A stretch of 64,000 nt of DNA from Flagellimonas onchidii. GTDB taxonomy: Bacteria; Bacteroidota; Bacteroidia; Flavobacteriales; Flavobacteriaceae. The stretch is from NCBI RefSeq assembly GCF_004804315.1, contig NZ_SRXX01000004.1, positions 62,001-126,000 on the forward strand. The letters are read 5' to 3'. The notes beneath the pieces were generated by a model that made no database searches, was not told the origin of the DNA, and saw nothing but the letters and a program-made list of their open reading frames with translations. Shown piece by piece: positions 1 to 8,453 of this stretch (position 1 is its first letter; the number at the start of each line of letters is the position of its first letter). Position numbers and translations under genes: made by a program.

Positions 1-860
1 ACACCTTTGTTGTTCCGCTGCGCCAGCCAGAAAATATTTTGTACTTGGCCATCAAAACCACGGGTTGCGTCCAATAATAAGATACAAACATCACAATGTT
101 CAATGGCCCTAACGGAACGCATCACGGAGTAAAACTCCAAGTCTTCCTTGACCTTGGCTTTTCTTCGTATTCCAGCAGTATCCACCAAGTTGAACTCAAA
201 CCCAAAGCGATTGTATTTGGTATCGATACTGTCCCGTGTAGTTCCGGCAATATCAGTAACTATGTACCTATCTTCACCTATGAGTGCATTGATAAAGGAC
301 GATTTCCCAGCATTGGGACGACCAACCACTGCGAATCGAGGTAAGTCACTTTCTTCCTCTTCGGCCTCGGGAAGCACTTCTGCCAAGGCATCCAAAAGTT
401 CTCCTGTCCCACTACCATTGATACTGGACAGGGTATAATACTCCCCCAATCCTAAAGCATAGAATTCTACAGCATCAGCTTCCCGTTGGGCATTGTCTAC
501 TTTGTTCACCGCCAGGAAAACAGGTTTGTCTACTTTTCGAAGCAATCGGGATACATCCTCGTCCATTCCAGTAACACCTGATTCCACGTCCACCATAAAA
601 ATAATGGCATCTGCTTCTTCAATAGCCAGTTCTACCTGTTTATCAATCTCTTGTTCAAAGATATCATCACTACCAACCACATATCCCCCGGTATCGATTA
701 ACGAAAATTCCTTTCCGTTCCAATCACTCTTGCCATAGTGGCGATCGCGGGTAACTCCACTCACCGCGTCGACAATTGCTTCGCGACGTTGAATCAATCG
801 GTTAAAAAAAGTGGATTTCCCTACGTTTGGTCTTCCAACAATGGCTACAATGGCGCCCAT
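1..860 (-). CDS. der: Ribosome-assembly GTPase Der (EngA), C-terminus cut by window edge
   Basis: Tandem-GTPase protein that acts in 50S ribosomal subunit maturation. The first G domain carries its P-loop GRPNVGKS at residues 9-16 and the DTGG motif at about 56-59. A second P-loop, GRPNAGKS, starts at residue 180, and this duplicated G domain identifies the family. The ATG at 858-860 gives the standard Der N-terminus directly before the first P-loop. About 286 codons are visible; the KH-like C-terminal domain lies beyond base 1. It is divergent from the membrane-protein gene at 941, with an 80-base gap. Core gene with nothing odd in the visible part. Confidence 0.97.
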   Translation of the reverse strand, partial: MGAIVAIVGRPNVGKSTFFNRLIQRREAIVDAVSGVTRDRHYGKSDWNGKEFSLIDTGGYVVGSDDIFEQEIDKQVELAIEEADAIIFMVDVESGVTGMDEDVSRLLRKVDKPVFLAVNKVDNAQREADAVEFYALGLGEYYTLSSINGSGTGELLDALAEVLPEAEEEESDLPRFAVVGRPNAGKSSFINALIGEDRYIVTDIAGTTRDSIDTKYNRFGFEFNLVDTAGIRRKAKVKEDLEFYSVMRSVRAIEHCDVCILLLDATRGFDGQVQNIFWLAQRNNKG

Positions 861-940
861 CAGCATTAAATTTTGGCAAAAATACCATTATTTATGAAGA
901 AAAAATGATACCTTTTTTCATCAATGTCAACCATTTATTT

Positions 941-1444
941 ATGAGCGATTTAACCAATGAAATTGTTTTACGACCCCGATTTGAGCTATCCCTAAACACT
1001 GAGTTAGACCGGCTAAAGCAAATTTTTGATGATTGTTCCGAGGATCCATTTATGGTAAAACGCTTAGATGAACACATCTATATCCGATTCAAAAAAAAGA
1101 GCACTACTTTTTGGACTCCCCAACTTCATTTGGAGCTTACTTCTTTTGAAAAAGGTGTAAGTAAAATTCATGGTGTTTTTGGTCCCAACCCTACGCTCTG
1201 GACATTTTTTATGTTTTTACACTTTGGTGTTGGAACGCTATTCTTGATTCTTGCTGCTTTTGCCTATTCCAATTATTCTTTGGGCAAGGATATTACATTA
1301 TGGATTGTAGGAATGGTGTTTTTGATAATTGTATGGTTCTCTCTTTACGCCTTTGGAAGAATGGGAAAAGAAAAGGGAAAACCTCAAATGGAACAACTCA
1401 AAACCTATCTACGGAAATTAGTATCAGATTTTAAAAGGGTTTAG
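941..1444 (+). CDS. Conserved two-helix membrane protein between der and era
   Basis: A 167-residue protein. A soluble N-terminal part of about 85 residues is followed by two predicted membrane helices (about 86-110 and 119-138) and a basic cytoplasmic tail. The frame opens earlier, at 827, but that stretch would overlap the start of der. The ATG at 941 gives a sensible N-terminus (MSDLTNEIVL), so I chose it. It ends 4 bases before the convergent era stop. No catalytic motif is visible. From memory, similar small proteins sit between der and era in other flavobacteria, sometimes mislabelled as GTP-binding because of this position. No P-loop is present here. Function unknown. Confidence 0.75.
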   Translation: MSDLTNEIVLRPRFELSLNTELDRLKQIFDDCSEDPFMVKRLDEHIYIRFKKKSTTFWTPQLHLELTSFEKGVSKIHGVFGPNPTLWTFFMFLHFGVGTLFLILAAFAYSNYSLGKDITLWIVGMVFLIIVWFSLYAFGRMGKEKGKPQMEQLKTYLRKLVSDFKRV

Positions 1445-1448
1445 AGCT

Positions 1449-2333
1449 TTAGTTATTGTATCCAAAGCGTCTTAGCTGACGAGAATTACTCCGCCAGTTT
1501 TTGTTCACCTTGACATAGAGCTCAATATGCACTTGTTTATCAAAGAATTTCTCCAAATCTTTTCGTGCCTCCATTCCAACTCTTTTCAATGCGCTTCCCT
1601 TGTGGCCAATGATAATTCCTTTTTGGGTGTCGCGCTCAACCATTATCACAGAACGGATACGGATAATATCTTTATCCTCAATAAATTCTTCCGTTTCCAC
1701 CTCAACCGCATAGGGAATCTCTTTTTTGTAATGCAGTAGTATTTTTTCCCGAATGGTTTCATTGACGAAAAATCGTTCTGGTTTATCTGTTAATTGATCT
1801 TTGGGGTAATATGGTGGTCCTTCCGGTAACAGTTCTAAAATCCGTTCAAAAACTTCTTTTACGTTGAAGTTTTCCAATGCTGAAACAGGGTGTATTTCCG
1901 CCTTGGGAAGCAAGCTTTGCCAATGCTGAATCTGCTCCTCCAAAACCTGCTGTTCGGAAGTATCTATTTTATTGAGCAACAATAACACCGGTATTTTACT
2001 ATTTTCTATTTTTTTAAAGAAGGCTTCGTCCTTCAACCCCTTTTCCCCTATTTCGACCATGTAAAGCAATACATCGGCATCTTCAAAGGCTGACTTTACA
2101 AAATCCATCATGGAGGTCTGCAACTCATAAGCAGGCTTGATGATTCCCGGGGTATCAGACAATATCACCTGAAAATCATCACCATTGACAATCCCCAAAA
2201 TTCGATGTCGGGTCGTCTGCGCTTTTGAGGTGATTATGGAAAGCTTCTCTCCCACAAAGGCATTCATCAAAGTTGATTTACCCACATTGGGGTTGCCAAT
2301 TATGTTTACAAATCCTGCTTTATGCTTTTCCAT
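1449..2333 (-). CDS. era: GTPase Era
   Basis: Essential GTPase that binds 16S rRNA and helps 30S subunit assembly. The 294 residues match the usual family length. P-loop GNPNVGKS is at residues 13-20, the G3 motif DTPG at about 61-64 and G4 NKID at about 121-124. A C-terminal KH domain contains the GxxG-type loop GHKG and precedes the Gly-Tyr-rich end. The gene's 5' end overlaps the 3' end of the upstream symporter gene by 14 bases, so the two are probably co-transcribed. It is convergent with the small membrane-protein gene at 941-1444. Confidence 0.97.
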   Translation of the reverse strand: MEKHKAGFVNIIGNPNVGKSTLMNAFVGEKLSIITSKAQTTRHRILGIVNGDDFQVILSDTPGIIKPAYELQTSMMDFVKSAFEDADVLLYMVEIGEKGLKDEAFFKKIENSKIPVLLLLNKIDTSEQQVLEEQIQHWQSLLPKAEIHPVSALENFNVKEVFERILELLPEGPPYYPKDQLTDKPERFFVNETIREKILLHYKKEIPYAVEVETEEFIEDKDIIRIRSVIMVERDTQKGIIIGHKGSALKRVGMEARKDLEKFFDKQVHIELYVKVNKNWRSNSRQLRRFGYNN

Positions 2334-3687
2334 CCCTAAGTTTTGAGAAATATTCCTTGGCCGCCTTGTTCACTTTGGGTGCCAACAACAATACTGCAAT
2401 CATGTTGGGAATTACCATTAGTGCATAAGCCAAATCAATCAAGTTAATGACTAAATCTACCGAGGCCACCGCTGCAAAAACAATAGTGGCCACAAAATAC
2501 CAGTTGTAGTATTTCCCAATCTTAGCGTTGGTTAAGAAAGAAAGGCATTTTACCCCATAATATGAATAGGTAAACAAGGTGGACAGTGCAAAGGCTGATA
2601 CTATTATCATCAAGAGTACATCTCCATAGCCGAACAAAGACTTCTTAAAGGCAATTAATGTCATTAAAATTCCATTGCTTTCCGCCTCCAAATAAGCTCC
2701 ACTCAGAATAATTACAATAGCCGTTAGTGTACAAACAATTATTGTATCGATAAAAGGACCCAACATAGCCACCAAACCCTCTTGAATTGGTTCATCAGTT
2801 TTGGACTGACCATGGTACATAGGTGCACTTCCCAGTCCTGCCTCATTGGAGAACATCGCGCGACGCACACCTAGGATCACTAATCCCCAAAAACCACCTT
2901 TGACCATGGTTTCAAAATTAAAAGCCTCAGTAATAATTAGTTTTAACGAAGGAAAAATCCCAGACGCATTGTTTACAATCACGACTAAAACCGCAATAAA
3001 ATAAACCAAAACCATAATGGGAACTATTGCCGAAGCCACTTTGGCTATTTTTTTTAACCCTCCAAAAATAACGAATGAGGTAATTACTGCTAAAACAATA
3101 CCAACAATCAATTTCCAATTAAAATCTCCCAGCAAGGCCAAACTCTCATTAGGATTTACCACATTCATAAAAGTTTGGGTAAACTGATTGGCGGTAAATA
3201 CACCTAAAAAGCCAAAAAGGCCAGCGATACAGAAAAAAGTAGCTAAGGGTTTGGCCTTTTTTCCAATTCCTTGGGTAATATAGAACATAGGGCCGCCCTG
3301 TAATTTATCATCAGAATCTGTACCTCTAAACATTATGGACAAACTACATGAATAAAACTTGATGCACATTCCAATCAATGCCGTGACCCATATCCAAAAT
3401 ACTACTCCAGGTCCACCCATATAAATGGCAATGGCCACACCTGAGATATTACCCAATCCCACTGTGGCCGCAACTGCCGCTGACAGTGCTTGTAAATGGC
3501 TCACATCTCCTTTGGCCCCTTCCGAATCGTATTTACCTGAAGTAATAGCTATGGCATGACCGAAATATCGATAGGGTAAAAACCTAGATTGAAAAACAAG
3601 AAATATGCCTCCACCAATTAAAAGTATTAGCATTGCCCATTCTGTATAGGGCAACATTTCGGATAAAAAGTTGTTGATAGCTTCCAT
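2320..3687 (-). CDS. Alanine/glycine:cation symporter (AGCS family)
   Basis: Inner-membrane sodium/amino-acid symporter of 455 residues with about 10-11 hydrophobic helices. Features typical of the AGCS (AlsT/DagA) family are visible: a GNISGVA segment in an early helix, GGPG followed by a WIW run, and the conserved FSNEAGLGSAP stretch in the second half. The likely substrate is alanine or glycine with Na+, by family knowledge. It overlaps era by 14 bases on the same strand. The start ATG at 3685-3687 is the first in frame. It sits 112 bases from the divergent tRNA gene. Confidence 0.92.
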   Translation of the reverse strand: MEAINNFLSEMLPYTEWAMLILLIGGGIFLVFQSRFLPYRYFGHAIAITSGKYDSEGAKGDVSHLQALSAAVAATVGLGNISGVAIAIYMGGPGVVFWIWVTALIGMCIKFYSCSLSIMFRGTDSDDKLQGGPMFYITQGIGKKAKPLATFFCIAGLFGFLGVFTANQFTQTFMNVVNPNESLALLGDFNWKLIVGIVLAVITSFVIFGGLKKIAKVASAIVPIMVLVYFIAVLVVIVNNASGIFPSLKLIITEAFNFETMVKGGFWGLVILGVRRAMFSNEAGLGSAPMYHGQSKTDEPIQEGLVAMLGPFIDTIIVCTLTAIVIILSGAYLEAESNGILMTLIAFKKSLFGYGDVLLMIIVSAFALSTLFTYSYYGVKCLSFLTNAKIGKYYNWYFVATIVFAAVASVDLVINLIDLAYALMVIPNMIAVLLLAPKVNKAAKEYFSKLRDGKA

Positions 3688-3756
3688 AAAGTAAAATCCG
3701 AATTTATGGATTTCAACCGGACTTGACCAAAAGGATTACGTGAATATGGATTATTA

Positions 3757-3789
3757 TTTGGAAATAAACAAAAAACGGTTGTATATTTG
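3757..3789 (+). promoter_or_regulatory. Bacteroidota-type promoter of the initiator tRNA
   Basis: The -7 box TATATTTG (3782-3789) matches TAnnTTTG exactly, and a -33 element TTTG lies at 3757-3760, 21 bases upstream. The tRNA starts 11 bases after the -7 box, which fits transcription starting just ahead of the mature 5' end. This is the best textbook promoter in the window and supports the Bacteroidota assignment. Confidence 0.75.
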
Positions 3790-3799
3790 CTGTCCACAT

Positions 3800-3872
<73 letters not shown>

Positions 3873-3884
3873 CTAGTAAAAAAA

Positions 3885-3913
3885 GGGTTTCAAGAGATTG
3901 AAGCCCTTTTTTT
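3885..3913 (+). terminator. Rho-independent terminator after the tRNA
   Basis: Stem GGGTTTCAA (3885-3893) pairs with TTGAAGCCC (3898-3906) with one G-T wobble and a GAGA loop, followed by seven T. It lies 12 bases after the tRNA 3' end. Confidence 0.8.
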
Positions 3914-4100
3914 ATCTCTTATGTGAAACATATGTGAAACAATTAGTAGTATTCTACGTTAGATGCTATATACGTAAAATAAAAAAGTAGAAATGTTGTT
4001 TTCTTAGTTTACTTCTAATGATTTACGTATTCTTTAATAGGAAATGATGTAATTATTTATGACTTTAGACAACTATTTAGTTTTGCCAAACTACTAGTAA

Positions 4101-4769
4101 ATGAAAAACACCAATATACTCATTGTTGAGGATGAACCATTGTTGTGCAACTATTATAAGATGGTTTTGAATGAAATAAAGGACTATAATTTCAATATTT
4201 GTACTATTCATTCTTTTACTACAGCTAAACAAAAAATCCAAACTTTTCAGAAATCCGATTTCAAACTAGATTTGGCTATTCTAGATTTAAGACTACGTGA
4301 CTTAGAAACCAAAACAGTTAACGATGGGCAAGATTTGGGTCTATTTATTAGAAAAATCATGCCCGGCACAAGAATCATTTTCATTACATCAATAGTAAGC
4401 CATTTGCGCTTTTACGATATTTTTCAATTTGTCAATCCAGAAGGTTTTGTAATCAAAGATGAGCTTGAAAATCAAGGTAAGCTTACTTTTATGATATGTG
4501 AGATCCTTAACGATGGGGCATATTATAGTAAAACAGTAGCTCGCTTTCTCAAGGAACAAGCAAACGGAATGCTTCAATTAGACCAAACGGATCGTATATT
4601 GTTGAATCTACTTGCCCAAGGCATCAAAACAAAAAACCTCACCGAACATCTTAATCTATCATTATCTACAATAGAGAAACGAAAACAAAATATTGTCAAA
4701 GTTTTTAAATTGTCCAATACCGACAATGAAAATCTCTTGCAAAAAGCTCGTGAAAAAATGATTATCTAA
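4101..4769 (+). CDS. Orphan LuxR/NarL-like response regulator
   Basis: A 222-residue two-domain transcription factor. The N-terminal receiver shows the acidic pair E10/D11, the likely phospho-acceptor D62 in LDLRL, a Thr/Ser at the end of the fourth strand (ITS) and the conserved Lys in VIKDE. The C-terminal 60 residues form a LuxR-type helix-turn-helix with LNLSLSTIEKRKQNIVKVF as the recognition part. No histidine kinase gene is adjacent. The next gene downstream is separated by 683 non-coding bases. It may control the accessory genes that follow, but no binding-site evidence is visible. It is the first gene of the AT-rich segment after the tRNA. Confidence 0.85.
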   Translation: MKNTNILIVEDEPLLCNYYKMVLNEIKDYNFNICTIHSFTTAKQKIQTFQKSDFKLDLAILDLRLRDLETKTVNDGQDLGLFIRKIMPGTRIIFITSIVSHLRFYDIFQFVNPEGFVIKDELENQGKLTFMICEILNDGAYYSKTVARFLKEQANGMLQLDQTDRILLNLLAQGIKTKNLTEHLNLSLSTIEKRKQNIVKVFKLSNTDNENLLQKAREKMII

Positions 4770-5452
4770 CTCACCATAAAATCTTTTTTTTAAATCCAAT
4801 TGTGTTTTATTAAAAATCCAGATTCAAACTTGCACACTTAAATTATAATATTAATTATTTTTAGTTTCTGATATGGAAATTATAGCTGTATCCAACTGAT
4901 TATTAAATATTTATATGTTGTATGAATTTGATTTAACAACCCTTTTACTTTTCTCAAATCTTAATAATAAAGGAAACTCGTCACAAAAAAATCAATTCCC
5001 CATGAGTTTTTCTTAAAAACCACTTCAGTTTTTACTTTAATTCATGTATAGCAGTTCCCAAAAAATGGTTTGAAGCACGATATGATTCAATTATCAGTTT
5101 GATTATTATATAGTTGTAATCCATTGGTCACTTCGGGAGTTAATGGGCAAGAGAAATAAATTGTAAAATAAGAAAACTAGTTTTTCTATGACCATGCCAT
5201 TTTAATAATCAGTAATCATTGCCTACATTATCATGGACTTTGTAAATATTCTTTTTCTATTTGAAATTTTCAAATCATTAGAGAAACTTGACAAGTAATT
5301 GTTTCATTAATTACCTGCCAATTCTGGTTTTCCCGTATTTTTTTTACGGATTAATTTTTGATTTAGTTTTGATCTCTCTCTAATTTTCCTCGCGTTTTTA
5401 TAGGAGAAAATCGAAAATCCTTCAATAGAGTAGATAGTATTAAACAGTTTTT
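4770..5452. other. 683-base AT-rich intergenic region
   Basis: No open frame of useful length was found on either strand. There is a possible -7 box TAGTTTTG at 5364-5371 about 80 bases before the peptide gene at 5453, without a clear -33 element. Small hairpins occur nearby: GTAATT/AATTAC around 5297-5320 and CCGTA/TACGG around 5335-5351. The length suggests a control region or a decayed gene. I see no homology to help decide. Confidence 0.5.
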
Positions 5453-5728
5453 ATGAAGACAAAAAAATCTTTTTTAGGCTTATTAGCAGTAGGAATACTG
5501 CTGTTTTCCGCACAATCTGTACGCCAAACTTCAGAAGCTCAGGTTGGCTCTTGGTTGGCTAGTCAGGTAACCGAAAACACTCATTTACAAAGAGGTGCTG
5601 CGGCTGCCACTGGGGTTGCTGCTGGTATGGCAGGCAGATGGGCTGGAGCAAAAGTTGGAGCCTTAATTGGCTCATCAATTGCCCCTGGAATTGGAACTGC
5701 CATAGGTGCTGGTATAGGAGCACTTTAA
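5453..5728 (+). CDS. Secreted glycine-zipper peptide precursor (bacteriocin-like?)
   Basis: A 91-residue precursor. A Sec signal peptide (residues 1-29: KTKK, hydrophobic core, then SEA) is followed by Gln at +1, the typical signal peptidase I site of Bacteroidota. The mature part is about 62 residues and starts QVGSWLASQVTEN. It then becomes almost wholly Gly/Ala/Ile-Leu, with repeated GxxxG spacing (for example GAAAATGVAAG and GIGTAIGAGIG) and ends abruptly in GAL. The composition suits a membrane-inserting or self-assembling peptide. Class II or circular bacteriocins are comparable in size and hydrophobicity, but I recognise no named family. It has its own strong terminator and lies just upstream of an M48 protease/SpoIIM-like operon. 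The function is inference. Confidence 0.75.
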   Translation: MKTKKSFLGLLAVGILLFSAQSVRQTSEAQVGSWLASQVTENTHLQRGAAAATGVAAGMAGRWAGAKVGALIGSSIAPGIGTAIGAGIGAL

Positions 5729-5740
5729 AACGGCTCTTGA

Positions 5741-5771
5741 AAAGGAAGGACTAAAAAAGTCCTTCCTTTTT
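5741..5771 (+). terminator. Strong terminator after the glycine-zipper peptide
   Basis: Perfect 12-bp stem AAAGGAAGGACT (5741-5752) and its complement (5758-5769) around a 5-A loop, with the stem running into T's. It makes the peptide gene an independent transcript, ahead of the operon that starts at 5843. Confidence 0.9.
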
Positions 5772-5842
5772 AATTTCAAAAAGATAACTTGAACTCCTAG
5801 TTCGTCAATTGATTAAAAAATACTAAACAAGGATTTTTTTAT

Positions 5843-6694
5843 ATGAAAACGGTAGCTATATCTGTTTCACTAAGCGCCCTATATATTCTGGTAAATCTGT
5901 TTATTTTTTTCTTTTCAAAGGGAAAGCTCAAAAGTCCAGATATTATTAATAGAAAGATTATTCTAGCCGATTTGGCCATACTTTCAATACTCTTTTACTT
6001 TATAATTTTTGCCTTAGAGTATTTTTCAGAATTAAAGTTGAATACTATCTATTTTAACGTTTTTGTATTTGTTATTTTGTCCGTTATTCCTGCTTATTGG
6101 TTTTCTATTCAACCCATACTTATTATTAGAGGAAAAGGGCTTTATAAAATGCCTTTGATTGAGCAAAAATATCAAGATATCCTTGGAAAATACAAATTGT
6201 TTGTGACCAATGAAAATTTTAAAAATGCATATGCTTTAGGAGTTCTCCGGTTTACGCAAGCTGTTATAATAAGCAAAGATTTGATAGAAGATATGGGTGA
6301 AAATAATCTTGGAGCTCTAATTGCCCATGAAGTAGGACACCATAAAAAAAAGCATTTACTTAAACTTTACCTAGTAACTCTATTTGTTTTTTTAGTTGGA
6401 TATACAACTTCTTTTTACACCGATTTAGTTATAGATAAATACCCAACTTACGTTCATCTTATTAGAGGTTTTCACGGCGCATTGTTTTATGGGTTGTTCA
6501 TGTGGATGTTGACAACTAAAGCACAAAAAAAACACGAATACGAAGCGGATGGTTATGCAGCATCCGTGGTTGGAAAAGAAAGTATAATAACATGCTTAGA
6601 AAAATTAGATGAACTTTCTGACGGAAGTGTAGCAAAAGGCGGTCCAACTCACCCTCCTTTATCTAAAAGGATTGAACACATTCACAGTTTATGA
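5843..6694 (+). CDS. M48-family membrane metallopeptidase
   Basis: A zinc protease of 283 residues in the Ste24/HtpX-like M48 group. Zinc-site motif HEVGH lies at residues 162-166 (ligands H162 and H166, catalytic E163). The third ligand is expected at E232 in HEYEADGYA, the usual M48 ExxAD signature. Three hydrophobic helices precede the catalytic domain (about 4-24, 40-60, 68-90) and another follows the HExxH. Its 3' end overlaps the next gene by 4 bases (ATGA), so it heads an operon with the SpoIIM-like protein. The peptide gene just upstream makes a maturation role possible, but general membrane-protein quality control is an equally valid reading. Confidence 0.88.
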   Translation: MKTVAISVSLSALYILVNLFIFFFSKGKLKSPDIINRKIILADLAILSILFYFIIFALEYFSELKLNTIYFNVFVFVILSVIPAYWFSIQPILIIRGKGLYKMPLIEQKYQDILGKYKLFVTNENFKNAYALGVLRFTQAVIISKDLIEDMGENNLGALIAHEVGHHKKKHLLKLYLVTLFVFLVGYTTSFYTDLVIDKYPTYVHLIRGFHGALFYGLFMWMLTTKAQKKHEYEADGYAASVVGKESIITCLEKLDELSDGSVAKGGPTHPPLSKRIEHIHSL

Positions 6695-7218
6695 AGGAGC
6701 GCAAATTCTTTATTTGTGTCGGAATTGCCTTTTGGTTGATTGGTGCTTTAAGTTCAACTTTATCGTATAATCTGCCAAAAAAACAAGATGACCTTAACCC
6801 AAATACAAGTAATAAACCCACCGATAAAATTGTGATTTTTGAGCAAGAGCACAATTATCAAAATATTTTGCTTACCAATTTACAAGTAGGACTTTTAATT
6901 TCAATAGGAGGTCTTTTAAGCGGGGGAATCATCTCAGCAATTATTTTTGTCTGGAATGGCTATATTCTTTCAGAAATCATCAATAATTGTATATCACTAG
7001 AAATGCCATATTCAAAAATCCTGTATGGCTTATTACACAGTCCAACAGAGATAATCAGTCTACTTTTGTTTGGAAGTATTGGGTTTAAAGGCTTTACTAT
7101 TCTTAAAACAATATTAAAAGGTGAAATGTTAATCTTGAGTTTGTTACCCAAATTATCAAGTTTTTTTTTGCCAATAATTCTGCTTGTTTTTTCAGCAATA
7201 ATAGAAACTAACCTATAA
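6691..7218 (+). CDS. SpoIIM/DUF95-like integral membrane protein
   Basis: A 175-residue protein with about four membrane helices. The family-type signature is visible: an Asn in the extracellular loop (LTNLQVG, N63), a glycine-rich helix, WNGY at 88-91, and the HSPTE motif at 116-120 corresponding to the HGxxE of SpoIIM/DUF95 proteins. DUF95 proteins are known in sporulation engulfment and as constant partners in circular-bacteriocin clusters. It overlaps the M48 gene by 4 bases, and the next gene follows 5 bases after its stop. Assignment rests on these motifs only, so it is tentative. A role with the peptide at 5453 is inference. Confidence 0.65.
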   Translation: MKERKFFICVGIAFWLIGALSSTLSYNLPKKQDDLNPNTSNKPTDKIVIFEQEHNYQNILLTNLQVGLLISIGGLLSGGIISAIIFVWNGYILSEIINNCISLEMPYSKILYGLLHSPTEIISLLLFGSIGFKGFTILKTILKGEMLILSLLPKLSSFFLPIILLVFSAIIETNL

Positions 7219-7223
7219 GCCAT

Positions 7224-7805
7224 ATGCCAAGAAAATCTTTATCCGAAATTGTGAAAACAATATTGATTTTCGGATTAACGTCTTTAGTTTGTGGTGCAGC
7301 AAAAAACCATTTAATACTAAATTTTTTTAATGATGACGTAAAGAACATTGCAACTTTTGCTAGTTACACAACTATGTTAATTAGTTTGCTTGTTTCCTGT
7401 ATAGTTTTGGGATTAATCGCCCTAGTTTGCATATTGATGTTCGATGCCATTAAATTTTCTGAAATTTTTACAGGCTCAATTGAGTTGAATGAATTTTCCA
7501 AATCTTATCAAAATTTTATTTACGTTTTGATGTCAGGAGAGTTTATTAAAGTGTTTTTAGTTGTATTTTACCTTAGCAAAGAATTACCCGATATTGACAT
7601 TGACACTACATTCCAAAGTCAACTTTATAATACGGACTGGTTTTTTTACAATAGTGTCTCCGAATTATTCATACTGTTCCTAGCAAACATAGTATTCATT
7701 ATATCATTTAGAGATATAACCAAAGGATATAGAGTTTTTGGAATTTTTTTATTGAGCTTAACGATTGGTGTCACAACATATATCTCCAATACTTCTTGGT
7801 TTTAA
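7224..7805 (+). CDS. Multi-pass membrane protein, paralog of next gene
   Basis: A 193-residue protein with five predicted helices and no catalytic motif. It shares its plan with the 184-residue protein at 7888. Both begin with a short basic segment and a helix, then a K/N-rich loop ending in SYTT, then a long helix, a cytoplasmic segment, a helix beginning with a GEF/GEL-type turn followed by SK or IK, and a final pair of helices. Its start lies 5 bases after the SpoIIM-like gene. I recognise no named family; the topology resembles Yip1-type proteins only loosely. Confidence 0.7.
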   Translation: MPRKSLSEIVKTILIFGLTSLVCGAAKNHLILNFFNDDVKNIATFASYTTMLISLLVSCIVLGLIALVCILMFDAIKFSEIFTGSIELNEFSKSYQNFIYVLMSGEFIKVFLVVFYLSKELPDIDIDTTFQSQLYNTDWFFYNSVSELFILFLANIVFIISFRDITKGYRVFGIFLLSLTIGVTTYISNTSWF

Positions 7806-7887
7806 AATGAGGAAGAGACTTCATTCGCAATTTTATATATCTCAAAAATATATAGACCAAAACTAACACCCAACAAATTTTGTTACC

Positions 7888-8442
7888 ATGATAAATATAA
7901 AAAAGTTAATAAATCAAATCTTCATAACGGCAATTGTGATATTAATTATCGGAATCATTAAAGCAGAAATCATATTAAATTCTGCGACGCTGGACAATTC
8001 AAACTTGGTTAGGATTGGGTCATATACCACTTTGGGAATCGGCACCTTTTTTTTCAGCATACTTCTCATTTTGTCTGTATCCGCCTCACATCTAATATCC
8101 GGGATATTTAAAGAAAAAGCTGCAACTCTAAAAGCTTTTAAAAGAGCTTCAACTGTATTGATTTATACTTTCTTGGTTGGAGAACTATCTAAATTTATTA
8201 TAACGGTAATATATTCAACTAAAATCAAGAACATCTCATCTGAAGTTGAGCTTGTTTCAATAATAGGCAATGAGTCATCTTTTAAGTTCTTAAACAGCCT
8301 GAGTGATATTCTTTTTGCCTCAATAGGAATTATTCTTTTTATTCTTATCCTTAAAAAAAATGATGAAAACCTAAACTATTCTAGAAGTATCGCCTATGCC
8401 ACACCTTTTGTGTTCTGTTTCTTAGTAATGCATTTTGTTTAA
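7888..8442 (+). CDS. Multi-pass membrane protein, paralog of previous gene
   Basis: A 184-residue protein with five predicted helices. Shared landmarks with the protein at 7224 include a KAEIIL/KNHLIL element after the first helix, SYTT at the start of the second, and GELSK versus GEFIK at the start of the third. They probably arose by tandem duplication and have diverged. There is no enzymatic motif. The gap from the previous gene is 82 bases. It belongs to the same-strand run that starts with the M48 peptidase. Confidence 0.7.
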   Translation: MINIKKLINQIFITAIVILIIGIIKAEIILNSATLDNSNLVRIGSYTTLGIGTFFFSILLILSVSASHLISGIFKEKAATLKAFKRASTVLIYTFLVGELSKFIITVIYSTKIKNISSEVELVSIIGNESSFKFLNSLSDILFASIGIILFILILKKNDENLNYSRSIAYATPFVFCFLVMHFV

Positions 8443-8453
8443 ACAACATTGTT

